Position numbers and translations under genes: made by a program. Positions 1 through 8,667 of a DNA stretch of 64,000 nt are shown piece by piece (within the stretch, counting starts at the first letter, position 1; each line of letters starts with the position of its first letter). Under the pieces are notes generated by a model. That model was not told the origin of the DNA. It ran no database searches and saw only the letters and a list, made by a program, of their open reading frames with translations. Where the stretch lies: contig JACKEV010000014.1 of NCBI GenBank assembly GCA_020632795.1, forward strand, positions 124,001-188,000. Direction: 5' to 3'. The stretch is from Alphaproteobacteria bacterium. GTDB taxonomy: Bacteria; Myxococcota_A; UBA796; CAJQPC01.

Positions 1-1704
1 GCGGTGGTGGTCAACTTCCCCCACATGCCCACCGGGGTGCGGATCGACGCCGCCGAGCAGGCCCGCCTCGTGGCGGCCTGTCGGGCGGTCGGCGCGCTCC
101 TGATCTGGGACGGCGCGCTGATGGACACCCTCTACGTCGGAGACCCCATCGCGAGCCCGGCGCTGGCCTACGACCGCGCCCTGCTCATCGGCACGCTGAG
201 CAAGAGCTACGGTCTGCCGGGCCTGCGGGTGGGCTGGGCGCTGGGGGACCCGGCGCTGCTGCGTCGGGTGGACGTGTGGAAGGACCACACCAGCCTGTAC
301 GTGTCCCCGCTGCTGGAGCGCGTCGCGCAGGCCGTCATCGAGCGGGCGGACGCCCTGTTGGGGTGGCGGCTGGCCCAGGCCCGCCAGAACCGAGCGACCC
401 TGGCCCGCTGGCTGGCGGGGCGGACCGACGTGGTAGCGGCCCTGCCCGACGGCGGGTTCACGGCGTTCCCGCGCCTGCTGCAGGTCCCGGACGTCGACGC
501 CTTCTGCCGGCGCCTGGTCGCGGAGCAGGGGGTGATGCTGGTGCCGGGCTCCTGCTTCGGTCACCCCCAGCACGTCCGCCTGGGCTTCGGGGCCCCCGCT
601 GAGGTGCTGGAGGAGGGGCTCGCGCGGCTTGGGAGGGCGCTGGACGCGCAGGCGGGTCCGGCCCGGGTGGCGGCCCCCGCTGCGCCCGAGGACGGCGTGC
701 CCCGGCTGCGGCTCTCGGCGGAGGAGCGCGGGCGGGTCTGCGCTCTGCTCGACGGGATCGACCTCAGCGCCGACGACCCCGCGTTCCTGGAGCGGGCCCC
801 GGCGCTGGCCGGCCAGCTCCCCATGCGGCTGCAGGAGGCGGTCCACCGCTTCCGCCTGCGGGAGGAGGGCCTCGGCGCACTGGTGATCAGCGGCCTCCCC
901 GTCGACGACGACGCGCTGGGGCCCACCCCGCCGCACTGGAACCTGCCCCCGGCGACCGAGGCGGTGCGGCGGCAGGAGCGCCTGCTGATCCTCATCAGCG
1001 CGCTGCTGGGGGAGCCCTTCGCGTGGACGACCCAGCAGGCGGGGCGGCTCATCCACAACGTGCTGCCCATCGCCGCCCACGCCCACGAGCAGGTGGGCTT
1101 CAGCTCCGAGACCGCCCTCAACTGGCACACCGAGGACGCCTTCCACGAGCTGCGGCCGGACCACCTGGCGCTGCTCTGCCTGCGGAACCCCGACGGGGTG
1201 GCGACCCTGCTGGGCAGCGCGCAGCAGCTCGACCTGCCGCCGGAGGTCGTCGAGGCCCTGTTCCGCCCCGCGTTCATCATCCGTCCGGACAACAGCCACC
1301 TCGCCGGGCACCGGGTCGACAGCCAGGTGGAGACGGCCGAGGTCCAGGCCGCCCGGGACCGGATGGACCGGCTCGACGACGCCCCGCCGCCGGTGGCCCT
1401 GCTGTCCGGGGACCCGCGCGACCCGTACCTCCGGGTGGACTACGACTTCACGGAGGCGCTCAACCCCGAGGCCGCCGCCGCGCTGGCGGTCCTCCAGGAC
1501 GCGGTGGCCGGGGCGCTCTTCGACCTCGTCCTCCAGCCCGGGGAGCTGGCCCTGATGGACAACCACCGGGTGGTCCACGGGCGGCGCTCCTTCACCGCCC
1601 GATATGACGGCACCGACCGCTGGCTCAAGCGGGTCAACATCACCCGGGACCTGCGCCGGTCGCGCGCCCATCGCGCCGACGCCCGGAGCCGCAGCCTGCT
1701 GTGA
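1..1704 (+). CDS. PLP-dependent aminotransferase-fold / Fe(II)-2OG arginine-hydroxylase-like fusion (5' partial)
   Basis: The frame is already open at base 1, so the N-terminus lies outside the window. The first ~210 residues are the C-terminal part of a fold-type I PLP enzyme, with a NFPHMPTG loop and the PLP lysine in LSKSYGLPGLRVGW (codon 202-204). The last ~330 residues are a clavaminate-synthase/TauD-type dioxygenase. Its iron ligands are visible as the H-T-E triad (His 1126-1128, Glu 1132-1134) and a distal His in DNHRVVHG (1576-1578). The end RYDGTDRWLKRVNITRDLRR and the block around WHTEDAFH resemble, from memory, the arginine beta-hydroxylases VioC/OrfP, whose partners VioD/OrfR are PLP enzymes making capreomycidine. 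Here both activities appear to be in one chain. The usual Asn of the xPTG loop (PHNPTG) is Met. Role inferred: hydroxylation and PLP-dependent rearrangement of arginine or a similar amino acid for a natural product. Confidence 0.8.
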   Translation, partial: AVVVNFPHMPTGVRIDAAEQARLVAACRAVGALLIWDGALMDTLYVGDPIASPALAYDRALLIGTLSKSYGLPGLRVGWALGDPALLRRVDVWKDHTSLYVSPLLERVAQAVIERADALLGWRLAQARQNRATLARWLAGRTDVVAALPDGGFTAFPRLLQVPDVDAFCRRLVAEQGVMLVPGSCFGHPQHVRLGFGAPAEVLEEGLARLGRALDAQAGPARVAAPAAPEDGVPRLRLSAEERGRVCALLDGIDLSADDPAFLERAPALAGQLPMRLQEAVHRFRLREEGLGALVISGLPVDDDALGPTPPHWNLPPATEAVRRQERLLILISALLGEPFAWTTQQAGRLIHNVLPIAAHAHEQVGFSSETALNWHTEDAFHELRPDHLALLCLRNPDGVATLLGSAQQLDLPPEVVEALFRPAFIIRPDNSHLAGHRVDSQVETAEVQAARDRMDRLDDAPPPVALLSGDPRDPYLRVDYDFTEALNPEAAAALAVLQDAVAGALFDLVLQPGELALMDNHRVVHGRRSFTARYDGTDRWLKRVNITRDLRRSRAHRADARSRSLL

Positions 1705-1710
1705 CGGTTA

Positions 1711-1737
1711 GGGGGTCCCTCCTGCCTCGGAGCCCCC
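1711..1737 (+). promoter_or_regulatory. Hairpin abutting the fmt start codon
   Basis: GGGGG at 1711-1715 can pair with CCCCC at 1733-1737, extended by a T-G wobble, and the 3' arm ends directly at the ATG of fmt. The purine-rich GGAG that should bind the ribosome is at the base of the loop. A similar arrangement occurs before the genes at 4202 and 43273. A translational role is inference; G/C runs also arise by chance at this GC content. Confidence 0.3.
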
Positions 1738-2652
1738 ATGCGCGTCGCCTTCTTCGGCACCCCGGCCTACGCGGTCCCCACCCTCGACGCCCTGGTCGAG
1801 GCGGGCCACGAGGTGGTCACCGTCGTGGCCCAGCCCGACAAGCCGGTGGGGCGGGGGCGCAAGCTCCAGTCGCCGCCGGTCATCGAGCGGGCGCGGGCGT
1901 TGGGGCTGGACACCCGGCAGCCCCGGGCGGTGCGCACGGGGCGCTTCCCGCGGCGCCTCGCCGCGCTGGACCTGGACGTCGGGGTGGTGGTGGCCTACGG
2001 GCGCATCCTCACCGCGGCGCTGCTCGGCGCGCCCCGGCTGGGCTGCGTCAACGGGCACGGCTCGCTGCTGCCCCGATGGCGGGGGGCGGCGCCCATCCAG
2101 TGGTCCATCCTGAGCGGCGACGCCGTCACCGGGGTCACCACGATGCAGATGGACGAGGGCCTCGACACCGGGGACATGCTGCTCAAGCGCGCCCTGGACA
2201 TCGGCCCCGACGAGACCGCCCCCCAGCTCGCCGCGCGCATGGCCACGCTGACCGCCGCGCTGATCGTCGAGACCCTCGACCAGCTCGACACCCTCACGCC
2301 CGTCCCCCAGGACCCGGCCCTGGCCACCCACGCCCGCATGCTCACCAAGGACGACGCCCGGCTGGACTTCTCCCGGCCCGCTCAGGCCCTGCACGACCAG
2401 GTCCGCGCCCTTCAGCCCTGGCCCGGGGCGGTCTGCACGCTGCGGGGCCAGCCCTTCAAGGTGAAGCAGACCCGGGTGGCCGAGGGCGAGGGCCCGCCGG
2501 GGACCGCGCTGGTGGCGGGAAGTCGGCTGGTCATCGCCTGCGGCGAGGGCGCTTTGGAGGTGCTGGAGGGGCAGCTCCCGGGTAAGAAGGCCCTGCCCGC
2601 CCGCGACCTGGTCAACGGCGCGCGCATCGAGCCCGGTGAGGTGTTTGAATGA
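1738..2652 (+). CDS. fmt: Methionyl-tRNA formyltransferase
   Basis: This enzyme transfers a formyl group from 10-formyl-tetrahydrofolate to Met-tRNA(fMet) for translation initiation. At 304 residues it is near the usual 310. The N-terminal Rossmann part starts MRVAFFGTPAYAVPTLDAL. The catalytic signature is VNGHGSLLPRWRGAAPIQW (around residues 102-120), with the invariant Asn-x-His and SLLP; GVTTMQMDEGLDTGDM follows. The C-terminal tRNA-binding domain carries LQPWPGAVCTL. The ATG at 1738 has GGAG about eight bases upstream and gives a canonical N-terminus. The stop overlaps the rpe start by four bases (ATGA), so the two are translationally coupled. The def gene, often beside fmt, is not seen here. 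Confidence 0.97.
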   Translation: MRVAFFGTPAYAVPTLDALVEAGHEVVTVVAQPDKPVGRGRKLQSPPVIERARALGLDTRQPRAVRTGRFPRRLAALDLDVGVVVAYGRILTAALLGAPRLGCVNGHGSLLPRWRGAAPIQWSILSGDAVTGVTTMQMDEGLDTGDMLLKRALDIGPDETAPQLAARMATLTAALIVETLDQLDTLTPVPQDPALATHARMLTKDDARLDFSRPAQALHDQVRALQPWPGAVCTLRGQPFKVKQTRVAEGEGPPGTALVAGSRLVIACGEGALEVLEGQLPGKKALPARDLVNGARIEPGEVFE

Positions 2653-3293
2653 AGCCGATCATCGCCCCGTCCATCCTCTCGGCCGACTTCGCCCGCCTGG
2701 CCGACGAGGTCGAGAGCGTGTCCACCGCCGACTGGCTGCACGTCGACGTCATGGACGGTCACTTCGTGCCCAACCTCACCATCGGCCCGCTGGTGGTCAA
2801 GGCGCTGCGGCCCATCACCACGATGCCTCTGGACGTGCACCTCATGATCGAGCAGCCCGACCGCTACGTGCGGGACTTCCGCGAGGCGGGCGCCGACCAC
2901 ATCACCGTGCACGCCGAGGCCTGCGTCCACCTCGACCGCAGCGTGCAGCTCGTGAGGTCCACCGGGGCGAAGGCGGGGGTCAGCCTGAACCCCCACACCT
3001 CCGAGCGGGCCCTGGACTATGTGCTCGAGGAGCTGGACCTCGTGCTGGTGATGTCGGTGAACCCCGGCTTCGGCGGCCAGAAGCTCATCGAGCGGGTGTT
3101 CCCCAAGATCGAGCGCCTCGCCGAGCGCATCAACGCCCTGGGCCTCGACACGATCATCGAGGTCGACGGCGGCGTGAAGCCGGGCAACGCGCGGCGCTTC
3201 CTGGACGCGGGGGCGCGGGCGCTGGTGTCCGGCTCCGGCGTCTTCAAGGCCCCCGACCGCGCCGCCGCGATCGCCGCGCTGCGGGCCGCCTGA
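2649..3293 (+). CDS. rpe: Ribulose-phosphate 3-epimerase
   Basis: It interconverts D-ribulose 5-phosphate and D-xylulose 5-phosphate in the pentose phosphate pathway or Calvin cycle, as a cytosolic TIM barrel with a bound divalent metal. The 214 residues match the family length. Seen motifs: IAPSILSADF at the start, LHVDVMDGHFVPNLTIGP with the metal-binding His and catalytic Asp, LDVHLMI, VLVMSVNPGFGGQ, and EVDGGV with the second catalytic Asp. The ATG overlaps the fmt stop codon (ATGA), which fixes the start. The pairing with fmt is an operon by spacing, not by pathway. Confidence 0.97.
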   Translation: MKPIIAPSILSADFARLADEVESVSTADWLHVDVMDGHFVPNLTIGPLVVKALRPITTMPLDVHLMIEQPDRYVRDFREAGADHITVHAEACVHLDRSVQLVRSTGAKAGVSLNPHTSERALDYVLEELDLVLVMSVNPGFGGQKLIERVFPKIERLAERINALGLDTIIEVDGGVKPGNARRFLDAGARALVSGSGVFKAPDRAAAIAALRAA

Positions 3294-3326
3294 CCCTCCC
3301 TTCCCCTCAACTCCCTGGAGACCGCG

Positions 3327-4151
3327 ATGCCCTCCCTGGCTGGCAAGACCCTCTTCATCTCCGGCGCGAGCCGCGGCATCGGCCTGGCCATCGCGAAGCG
3401 CTGCGCGGCTGACGGCGCCAACGTCGTCATCGCCGCCAAGACCACCGAGCCCCACCCCAAGCTGCCCGGCACCATCTTCACCGCCGCGAAGGAGATCGAG
3501 GCGGCCGGGGGGCAGGCCCTGCCGGTGGTCTGCGACATCCGCTCCGAGGAGGCGGTGCAGGCGGCGGTGGCCCAGGGGGTCGAGGCCTTCGGTGGGATCG
3601 ACGTCTGCATCAACAACGCCAGCGCCATCATGCTCGTGGGCACCCTCGAGCTGCCGATGAAGCGCTTCGACCTGATGCATCAGGTGAACGCCCGGGGCAC
3701 CTACCTGGTCAGCAAGGCCTGCCTGCCCCACCTGCTCCAGTCCGACAACCCCCACATCCTCAACAACAGCCCGCCGCTCAACCTGAACCCCCGCTGGTTC
3801 AAGGACCACGTCGCCTACACGATGGCCAAGTACGGCATGAGCATGTGCGTGCTGGGCATGGCCGAGGAGTTCCGGGAGCGCGGCGTGGCGGTCAACGCGC
3901 TGTGGCCCCGGACCGCGATCGCCACCGCCGCGATGGTGATGCTGGGCGGCCAGGAGGCCATCCAGGCCTGCCGCAAGCCCGAGATCATGGCGGACGCGGC
4001 CTACGCCATCCTCACCCGGCCCAGCCGCGAATGCACCGGCAACTTCTTCATCGACGAGGACGTGCTGCGGGCCGAGGGCGTCACCGACCTCAGCGCCTAC
4101 GCGGTGGACCCCACCGCCACGCTCATCACGGACTTCTTCCTGGATGTGTGA
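3327..4151 (+). CDS. Short-chain dehydrogenase/reductase, HSDL2-like
   Basis: A 274-residue classical SDR. The N-terminal NAD(P)-binding glycine motif is GASRGIG (about residues 12-18), followed by CDIRS and the NNAS motif. The catalytic pair is YTMAK (Tyr and Lys), with a Ser in NNSPPL upstream. The segment AAKTTEPHPKLPGTI and the NSPPLNL block are typical of the hydroxysteroid-dehydrogenase-like-2 (HSDL2) subgroup, which acts on lipid-like substrates; the true substrate cannot be read here. The ATG follows CCTGGAGACC, a good ribosome site. Thirty-three bases separate it from rpe. Confidence is high for the family and low for the substrate. Confidence 0.9.
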   Translation: MPSLAGKTLFISGASRGIGLAIAKRCAADGANVVIAAKTTEPHPKLPGTIFTAAKEIEAAGGQALPVVCDIRSEEAVQAAVAQGVEAFGGIDVCINNASAIMLVGTLELPMKRFDLMHQVNARGTYLVSKACLPHLLQSDNPHILNNSPPLNLNPRWFKDHVAYTMAKYGMSMCVLGMAEEFRERGVAVNALWPRTAIATAAMVMLGGQEAIQACRKPEIMADAAYAILTRPSRECTGNFFIDEDVLRAEGVTDLSAYAVDPTATLITDFFLDV

Positions 4152-4174
4152 GCGGTCCCGATGTGATTGAATCC

Positions 4175-4201
4175 GGGGGCTCCCTCTCCGTGGAGGCCCC
4201 C
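4175..4201 (+). promoter_or_regulatory. Hairpin abutting the hydrolase start codon
   Basis: GGGGGC at 4175-4180 pairs with GCCCCC at 4196-4201 immediately before the ATG at 4202. The ribosome-binding GGAGG sits at the loop/3'-arm boundary and would be partly masked. It has the same design as the hairpin before fmt. Function is inferred. Confidence 0.3.
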
Positions 4202-5269
4202 ATGCCCCTCGACCTGCCCGCCGGTGTGCGCGCGCGCCGCGTGAAGACCGCTCGCCTGGACACCCACCTCCTGGAGGCCGGGCCCGAAGGGGCTGAGGTC
4301 GTCGTGTTTGTGCACGGCAACGTGTCGTCGTCCCGCTTCTACGCGGAGACGCTGGCTGCGCTGCCGGCGCGATACCGGGGGGTGGCGGTGGACCTTCGGG
4401 GTTACGGGCACAGCGAGTCCGCCCCGGTGGACGCCACCCGCGGGGTGCGGGACTTCTCCGACGACGTCGTGGCGCTGCTCGACGCGCTGGGGGTGGCGCG
4501 GGCGCACCTGGTGGGCTGGTCGGTGGGCGGCGGGGTGGTGCAGCAGGTCGCCATCGACCACCCGGGGCGGGTGGTCTCTCTGACGCTCGAGTCGCCGATG
4601 TCGCCCTTCGGCTTCGGCGGGACGAAGGGGCTGGACGGGGCGCCGTGCTGGCCGGATCACGCCGGCACGGGCGGCGGCACGGCCAACCCGGACTTCGTCG
4701 CGCGGCTGGCGCGCGGGGACGCCTCGGAGGAGGCGGACACCTCGCCTCGGAAGATCTTCCGGGCGTTCTACGTCAAGCCGCCGTTCTCCCCGGGGGCGCG
4801 CCTGGAGGACCTCTTCGTCCAGGCGATGCTGACCACCCTCACCGGCGACGACCACTACCCCGGCGACATGGTGCCTTCGCCGAACTGGCCGGGGGTGGCC
4901 CCGGGCACGCGGGGGATGAACAACGCGATCTCCGGCCGGCATTGCGATCTCTCGGCCTTCGCGGGCGTCGACCCCCGGCCCCCGGTGCTGTGGATCCGGG
5001 GGGCGGACGACCAGATCGTCTCCGACCACTCCCTGTTCGACTTCGGCTTCCTGGGGCAGCTCGGCGCGGTGCCGGGCTGGCCCGGCGCGGAGGTCTTCCC
5101 ACCCCAGCCGATGGTGGGACAGATCCGAGCGGTGCTGGAGCGCTACGGGGCCAACGGCGGGGCCTGGCGGGAGGAGGTCCTGCCGGACTGCGGGCATTCG
5201 CCCCACCTGGAGGCCCCGGCGCGCTTCCTGGCGCTGCTGCTCGCGCACCTGGAGGCGGCGGCCGGGTAG
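4202..5269 (+). CDS. Alpha/beta-fold hydrolase
   Basis: A 355-residue hydrolase. VVVFVHGNVSSSRF forms the oxyanion region (HGN), RGYGHSES follows, and the nucleophile elbow is GWSVGGG with Ser as the likely nucleophile. The acid is in LWIRGADDQIVSD and the base His in CGHSPHLE near the C-terminus. An unusually long insertion (about residues 150-235, with GFGGTKGLDG and PSPNWPGV) forms the lid. Members include esterases, lactonases and epoxide/haloalkane hydrolases; the substrate cannot be assigned. No signal peptide is seen. The ATG follows GTGGAGG. It may be co-transcribed with the upstream dehydrogenase (50-base gap). Confidence 0.88.
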   Translation: MPLDLPAGVRARRVKTARLDTHLLEAGPEGAEVVVFVHGNVSSSRFYAETLAALPARYRGVAVDLRGYGHSESAPVDATRGVRDFSDDVVALLDALGVARAHLVGWSVGGGVVQQVAIDHPGRVVSLTLESPMSPFGFGGTKGLDGAPCWPDHAGTGGGTANPDFVARLARGDASEEADTSPRKIFRAFYVKPPFSPGARLEDLFVQAMLTTLTGDDHYPGDMVPSPNWPGVAPGTRGMNNAISGRHCDLSAFAGVDPRPPVLWIRGADDQIVSDHSLFDFGFLGQLGAVPGWPGAEVFPPQPMVGQIRAVLERYGANGGAWREEVLPDCGHSPHLEAPARFLALLLAHLEAAAG

Positions 5270-5313
5270 GTTCTGAGGGCGCGTCTCCACCCCCGCTTCT
5301 GTCCGCCGGGGGT

Positions 5314-5350
5314 GGACCGAAACTGCACGACCCTGCCTCTACCTTGAGGG
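5314..5350 (+). promoter_or_regulatory. Shared upstream element of DUF4157 gene 1
   Basis: GGACCGAAAC (5314-5323), then 12 bases, CCTCTAC (5336-5342), 2 bases and TGAGGG (5345-5350) precede the effector gene. The same three blocks with identical spacing lie before the second DUF4157 gene (9253-9289), although the rest of the upstream sequence has diverged. The architecture suggests a promoter recognised by an alternative (possibly ECF-type) sigma factor or a common operator. CCAGGAGG, also shared, is the ribosome site. Confidence 0.55.
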
Positions 5351-5377
5351 TGCCGCCGAAGCAGCCAGGAGGGCAGG

Positions 5378-8300
5378 ATGCGCCGCACCCGAGTCGCGAA
5401 GCCCGTCGCGCGGGCGTCGGCGCCGGTCCCGCCCAAGCCTCGCCCCCGGCGTCCCGCGCCGAGCCCGCCGACGCTGTCGACCCTGGGCCCCTCGTTGGAG
5501 GCCGGTCCGGCCCGGCCGCTGCCCCACCGCCGGGAGATGGAGGCGGCCTTCGGGGCTCGCTTCGGGGGGGTCCGGGCCTACCTGGGCGGCAGCTCGACGC
5601 TGCGGCGCCTGTCCGCGCGGGCGGTGACCGACGGGGAGGCGATCCTCTTCGCCAGCGCGACCCCCAGCCGCGAGGTCGTGGCCCATGAGCTGGCTCACGT
5701 GCTGCAGCACCGCGCCCACCCGGGGGATCGGGCGGGCCTGCCGCTGTTGAGCCGCCCCGGGGACGCCGCGGAGCGGGAGGCGGGGCAGGTGGCGGAGCGG
5801 GTGCTGGCGGGGGCGCGGGGGGTGCGGGCGCGGGCGGCGCCGGGGGCGTTGTGGCATCGGTTCGGGGACACCGGGGGCTCGCTGGCCGTCAGGCAGCGTG
5901 ACGAGGCAGAAGAGGTCGCTGCGGAGGAACCGGAGATCTTCCCGACAACCGGGTTGGAGGGCGAGCGGGTCGGCACCTGGCAACCACCAGGTCTGTTCCG
6001 CAGAGAGCGCGACCTCTACATCGCGGACGAGTGGGGGGTGCAGTTCCCCGATCGGGACATGGCCATCGCGGCCGCGAAGGCGCGCCGACGGCCCCAAGTG
6101 GTTCGGCGATCGACGGATGGTCGCTTCGACCTCTACGACCTGGCTGACGCAGACGACTTCGATCGCGAGAACACGGTGTTCTTCGACATCCACACGAGCG
6201 ATCCGGGCAAACACGTCAACGCGCGGGTGACCGGAGAGCCCGAGGTCGTCGCGTTCGTGACCTCAGACGGGTTCACGATCCTCCAGAAGACCCCTGGCCA
6301 GTGGATGCAGTTCATCGAGCCTGAGGTCTTCCGAGGCGATGAGCTGGTGACGCCGTTCACGGCGGTGTTCGGCCAGGGCCTGGGGCACCTGAAGGGCGAC
6401 GACTTCATCACTGCCGTCGAGGCGGTCATGCGGGAGCTGGCGCTCTATCTGCTCGAGGTGAGTGAGCAGAAGGCGAAGAGCCTCAAGAACAGGCTCCGAG
6501 GTGGACTTCCACCAGAGGAACTCAAGCAGATCCAGGGCGCTGCCGCGCTCATCGGGGATACGGATCGCGAGATCGCCGCACGGGAGAAGGAGGCCCGGCG
6601 GCATACCAGAACCCTGGAAGGGGACACCTACATCAGCATCAAGGACGAGGCTGGAAGTCCGACGAGGAGGGACGAACTCCAAGCCGCTCGCCAGAGCGAG
6701 GCCGCGAAGGCGCTCCCGGAGCTGGAGGGCGATCTGAGGGCGCTTGAGGCCTACCGCTCCAGCTTGGTTGAGCCCTTCCCGCTGGTCGATCGGGTCGGGG
6801 ACAAGGAGGCCTTCGCCAAAGCGAGCGACGCCGAGGCCAACCGGATGCTGAGGAAGGAACTCAACACGGTCCTCAAGGGCATCGACGACACCCAGTCCAA
6901 CGTCTTGAGTGGGCGGCTGCAGCTATGGACGATCGACTCGGTCGTGGCAGCGACAGTGGCGAGCCTCCAGCTGGACGAGGAGCGCGCCAAGGAGGTGCTC
7001 GAGCACGCCGCTCGGCTCAAGCAAGAGGGCGAGATGGTGGACATCGCGCTGGCCGTGCTGGGCTTCGGGCTGGGGATCGCCGCCGCGTTCGTCTCCGGGC
7101 CGGTGGGGGTGGGCTTGGCGGTCGGTGCGGCGACTGTCAGCGTGGTAGACGCCTCCCGGATCACGGAGAACTACATCGTAGAGAGCGCCGCGTCTCGGAC
7201 CGACGTCGATCCTTCGAACTCCTTGGTGGATCCCTCCGAGGTAGAGGGGCAGTGGGTGTGGGTGGTCCTGGCCTGGGCGGGGCTGGGGTTGGATGTCCTC
7301 GATGTCGTACGGGCGACCCGGGCCCTGCGCGCCGGGGAGGCAGCGCTCGCAGACGCCGCCAGGGAGATGAGCCGTGAGCCTGGGGCTCTGGCGCGGCGAC
7401 TCGCGGAGACGCAGCCCCCGGCGCTGGCCGCGCCCTACCGGACGGCGCTGATGGACGCGTTGCCCGAGGCCGTCCGGGCGCGATACGCCGACGTGCCCAT
7501 CGCCGTCATCCCCGAGGCGCAGTTCACCGCGATGATGGGGAGCCGCAAGGCCCAGGTCGTCCTGCTGCTTGAGGGCGACACGCCCCGCATCCTGATCCGC
7601 GAGGGGGCGAGCCCGCGATACCTGAAGGAGGAAGCGGTCCACCTGGAGCAGCTCCACTCCGGGGGCTTCAAGCATCAGTTCGAGCTGCTGGACGAGGCCC
7701 GCCTCCAGGGCTGGGCGCGGATGGAGTTGGAGGACAAGATCGCCGCGTACAGCGCCAAGCTGGACATCGAGATCGACGCGCAGCGGAGGCTGCTGGACGA
7801 CCCGGCCACCGATCCTGATCTGGTCGTGGAGGCCAGCGAGAGCTTGAAGGTCCTGAGCACCCGGAAGGCCGAGCTTCGCGCGATGAAGGAGGGAGGCCCC
7901 GAGCCGGAGTGGCTGGACGACGCGCTGGACATCGAGCAGCCGCCGCGGGTGTTCGCGAAGAAGGCGCACGTCACGGAGCCGATCCCTGGTCTGTACAGGA
8001 ACCTGGACATTGAATACGAGCCGCCAGGATGGAAGTTCAAGGATGCGCCGATCCGGGAACGCAATGGGGTGAGGTATGCACATACAGATGTAACGGGCCC
8101 GGACGGAAACATCGGGTCGTTTTCAAGAGCCTACGATCCATCGACGGGTCAACTCGTCGCGGAGGCCGCCTTCCTCAGAGGAATCCCCAAGTGGATTCCG
8201 GTTCCGAACCCCCTGGATCCTGTGCGGGGCACTCCCACAGCCACCTATATCACCCTGCGCCAGATGAAGATTCTGGGGGTTGCATTCGGTCAACTCAGGC

Positions 8301-8653
8301 AGGTGAAGATGAACCGCGTTGAGAATCTCCGTACGATCGCTTCGCTCGCGGCTGACATCAAGAGGGGTGTCGATATTCAGGAAGCCGTGAAGACTACTCA
8401 CACCGTCACCTACATCACAACTCCTCTCATCCAATCCGGGCACAAGATACAAAACATCGTACTCCAGGGAGGGAAGAGCAAGCCGGTAGGATATCTGATG
8501 GACATCCTGGAGCACCAGGCCGCGAAGGTGAGCCGGGAAGCAGAGCAGGCCAAGATCGCTGAACACAACGCGATACTGGCAGAGTTCGGTGTCCAGCGCG
8601 GCGATGAGTCCCTGGTAGACTTCAACGTCTTGATCGATGTCGTTCCCATTTGA
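5378..8653 (+). CDS. DUF4157 (eCIS-core) polymorphic effector 1
   Basis: A 1,091-residue protein. After a Pro/Arg-rich start, residues ~50-145 form the DUF4157 domain: REMEAAFGARFGGVRAYLG, AVTDGEAILFA, and HELAH at 103-107, the HExxH zinc-protease-like motif that defines the family associated with extracellular contractile injection systems. The middle is a long, charged trunk with coiled-coil tendency. A hydrophobic segment lies at about 553-592 (LGFGLGIAAAFVSGPVGVG). A conserved module with MMGSRKAQ and EEAVHLEQL lies before residue ~864. The trunk is colinear with the protein at 9308, but residues ~865-1091 are unrelated to it and AT-richer, as expected for an exchangeable toxin tip. The ATG has GGAGGG eight bases upstream. 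No sheath, tube or baseplate genes are nearby. I do not recognise the tip family. Confidence 0.85.
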   Translation: MRRTRVAKPVARASAPVPPKPRPRRPAPSPPTLSTLGPSLEAGPARPLPHRREMEAAFGARFGGVRAYLGGSSTLRRLSARAVTDGEAILFASATPSREVVAHELAHVLQHRAHPGDRAGLPLLSRPGDAAEREAGQVAERVLAGARGVRARAAPGALWHRFGDTGGSLAVRQRDEAEEVAAEEPEIFPTTGLEGERVGTWQPPGLFRRERDLYIADEWGVQFPDRDMAIAAAKARRRPQVVRRSTDGRFDLYDLADADDFDRENTVFFDIHTSDPGKHVNARVTGEPEVVAFVTSDGFTILQKTPGQWMQFIEPEVFRGDELVTPFTAVFGQGLGHLKGDDFITAVEAVMRELALYLLEVSEQKAKSLKNRLRGGLPPEELKQIQGAAALIGDTDREIAAREKEARRHTRTLEGDTYISIKDEAGSPTRRDELQAARQSEAAKALPELEGDLRALEAYRSSLVEPFPLVDRVGDKEAFAKASDAEANRMLRKELNTVLKGIDDTQSNVLSGRLQLWTIDSVVAATVASLQLDEERAKEVLEHAARLKQEGEMVDIALAVLGFGLGIAAAFVSGPVGVGLAVGAATVSVVDASRITENYIVESAASRTDVDPSNSLVDPSEVEGQWVWVVLAWAGLGLDVLDVVRATRALRAGEAALADAAREMSREPGALARRLAETQPPALAAPYRTALMDALPEAVRARYADVPIAVIPEAQFTAMMGSRKAQVVLLLEGDTPRILIREGASPRYLKEEAVHLEQLHSGGFKHQFELLDEARLQGWARMELEDKIAAYSAKLDIEIDAQRRLLDDPATDPDLVVEASESLKVLSTRKAELRAMKEGGPEPEWLDDALDIEQPPRVFAKKAHVTEPIPGLYRNLDIEYEPPGWKFKDAPIRERNGVRYAHTDVTGPDGNIGSFSRAYDPSTGQLVAEAAFLRGIPKWIPVPNPLDPVRGTPTATYITLRQMKILGVAFGQLRQVKMNRVENLRTIASLAADIKRGVDIQEAVKTTHTVTYITTPLIQSGHKIQNIVLQGGKSKPVGYLMDILEHQAAKVSREAEQAKIAEHNAILAEFGVQRGDESLVDFNVLIDVVPI

Positions 8654-8667
8654 AGCGTGAACCGACG

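Noticed and set aside
561..1292. Long open frame on the minus strand inside the PLP/oxygenase gene
   Set aside because: High GC content keeps many frames open. Its translation is Arg/Ser/Pro-rich without domain motifs, while the plus strand has clear catalytic motifs throughout.
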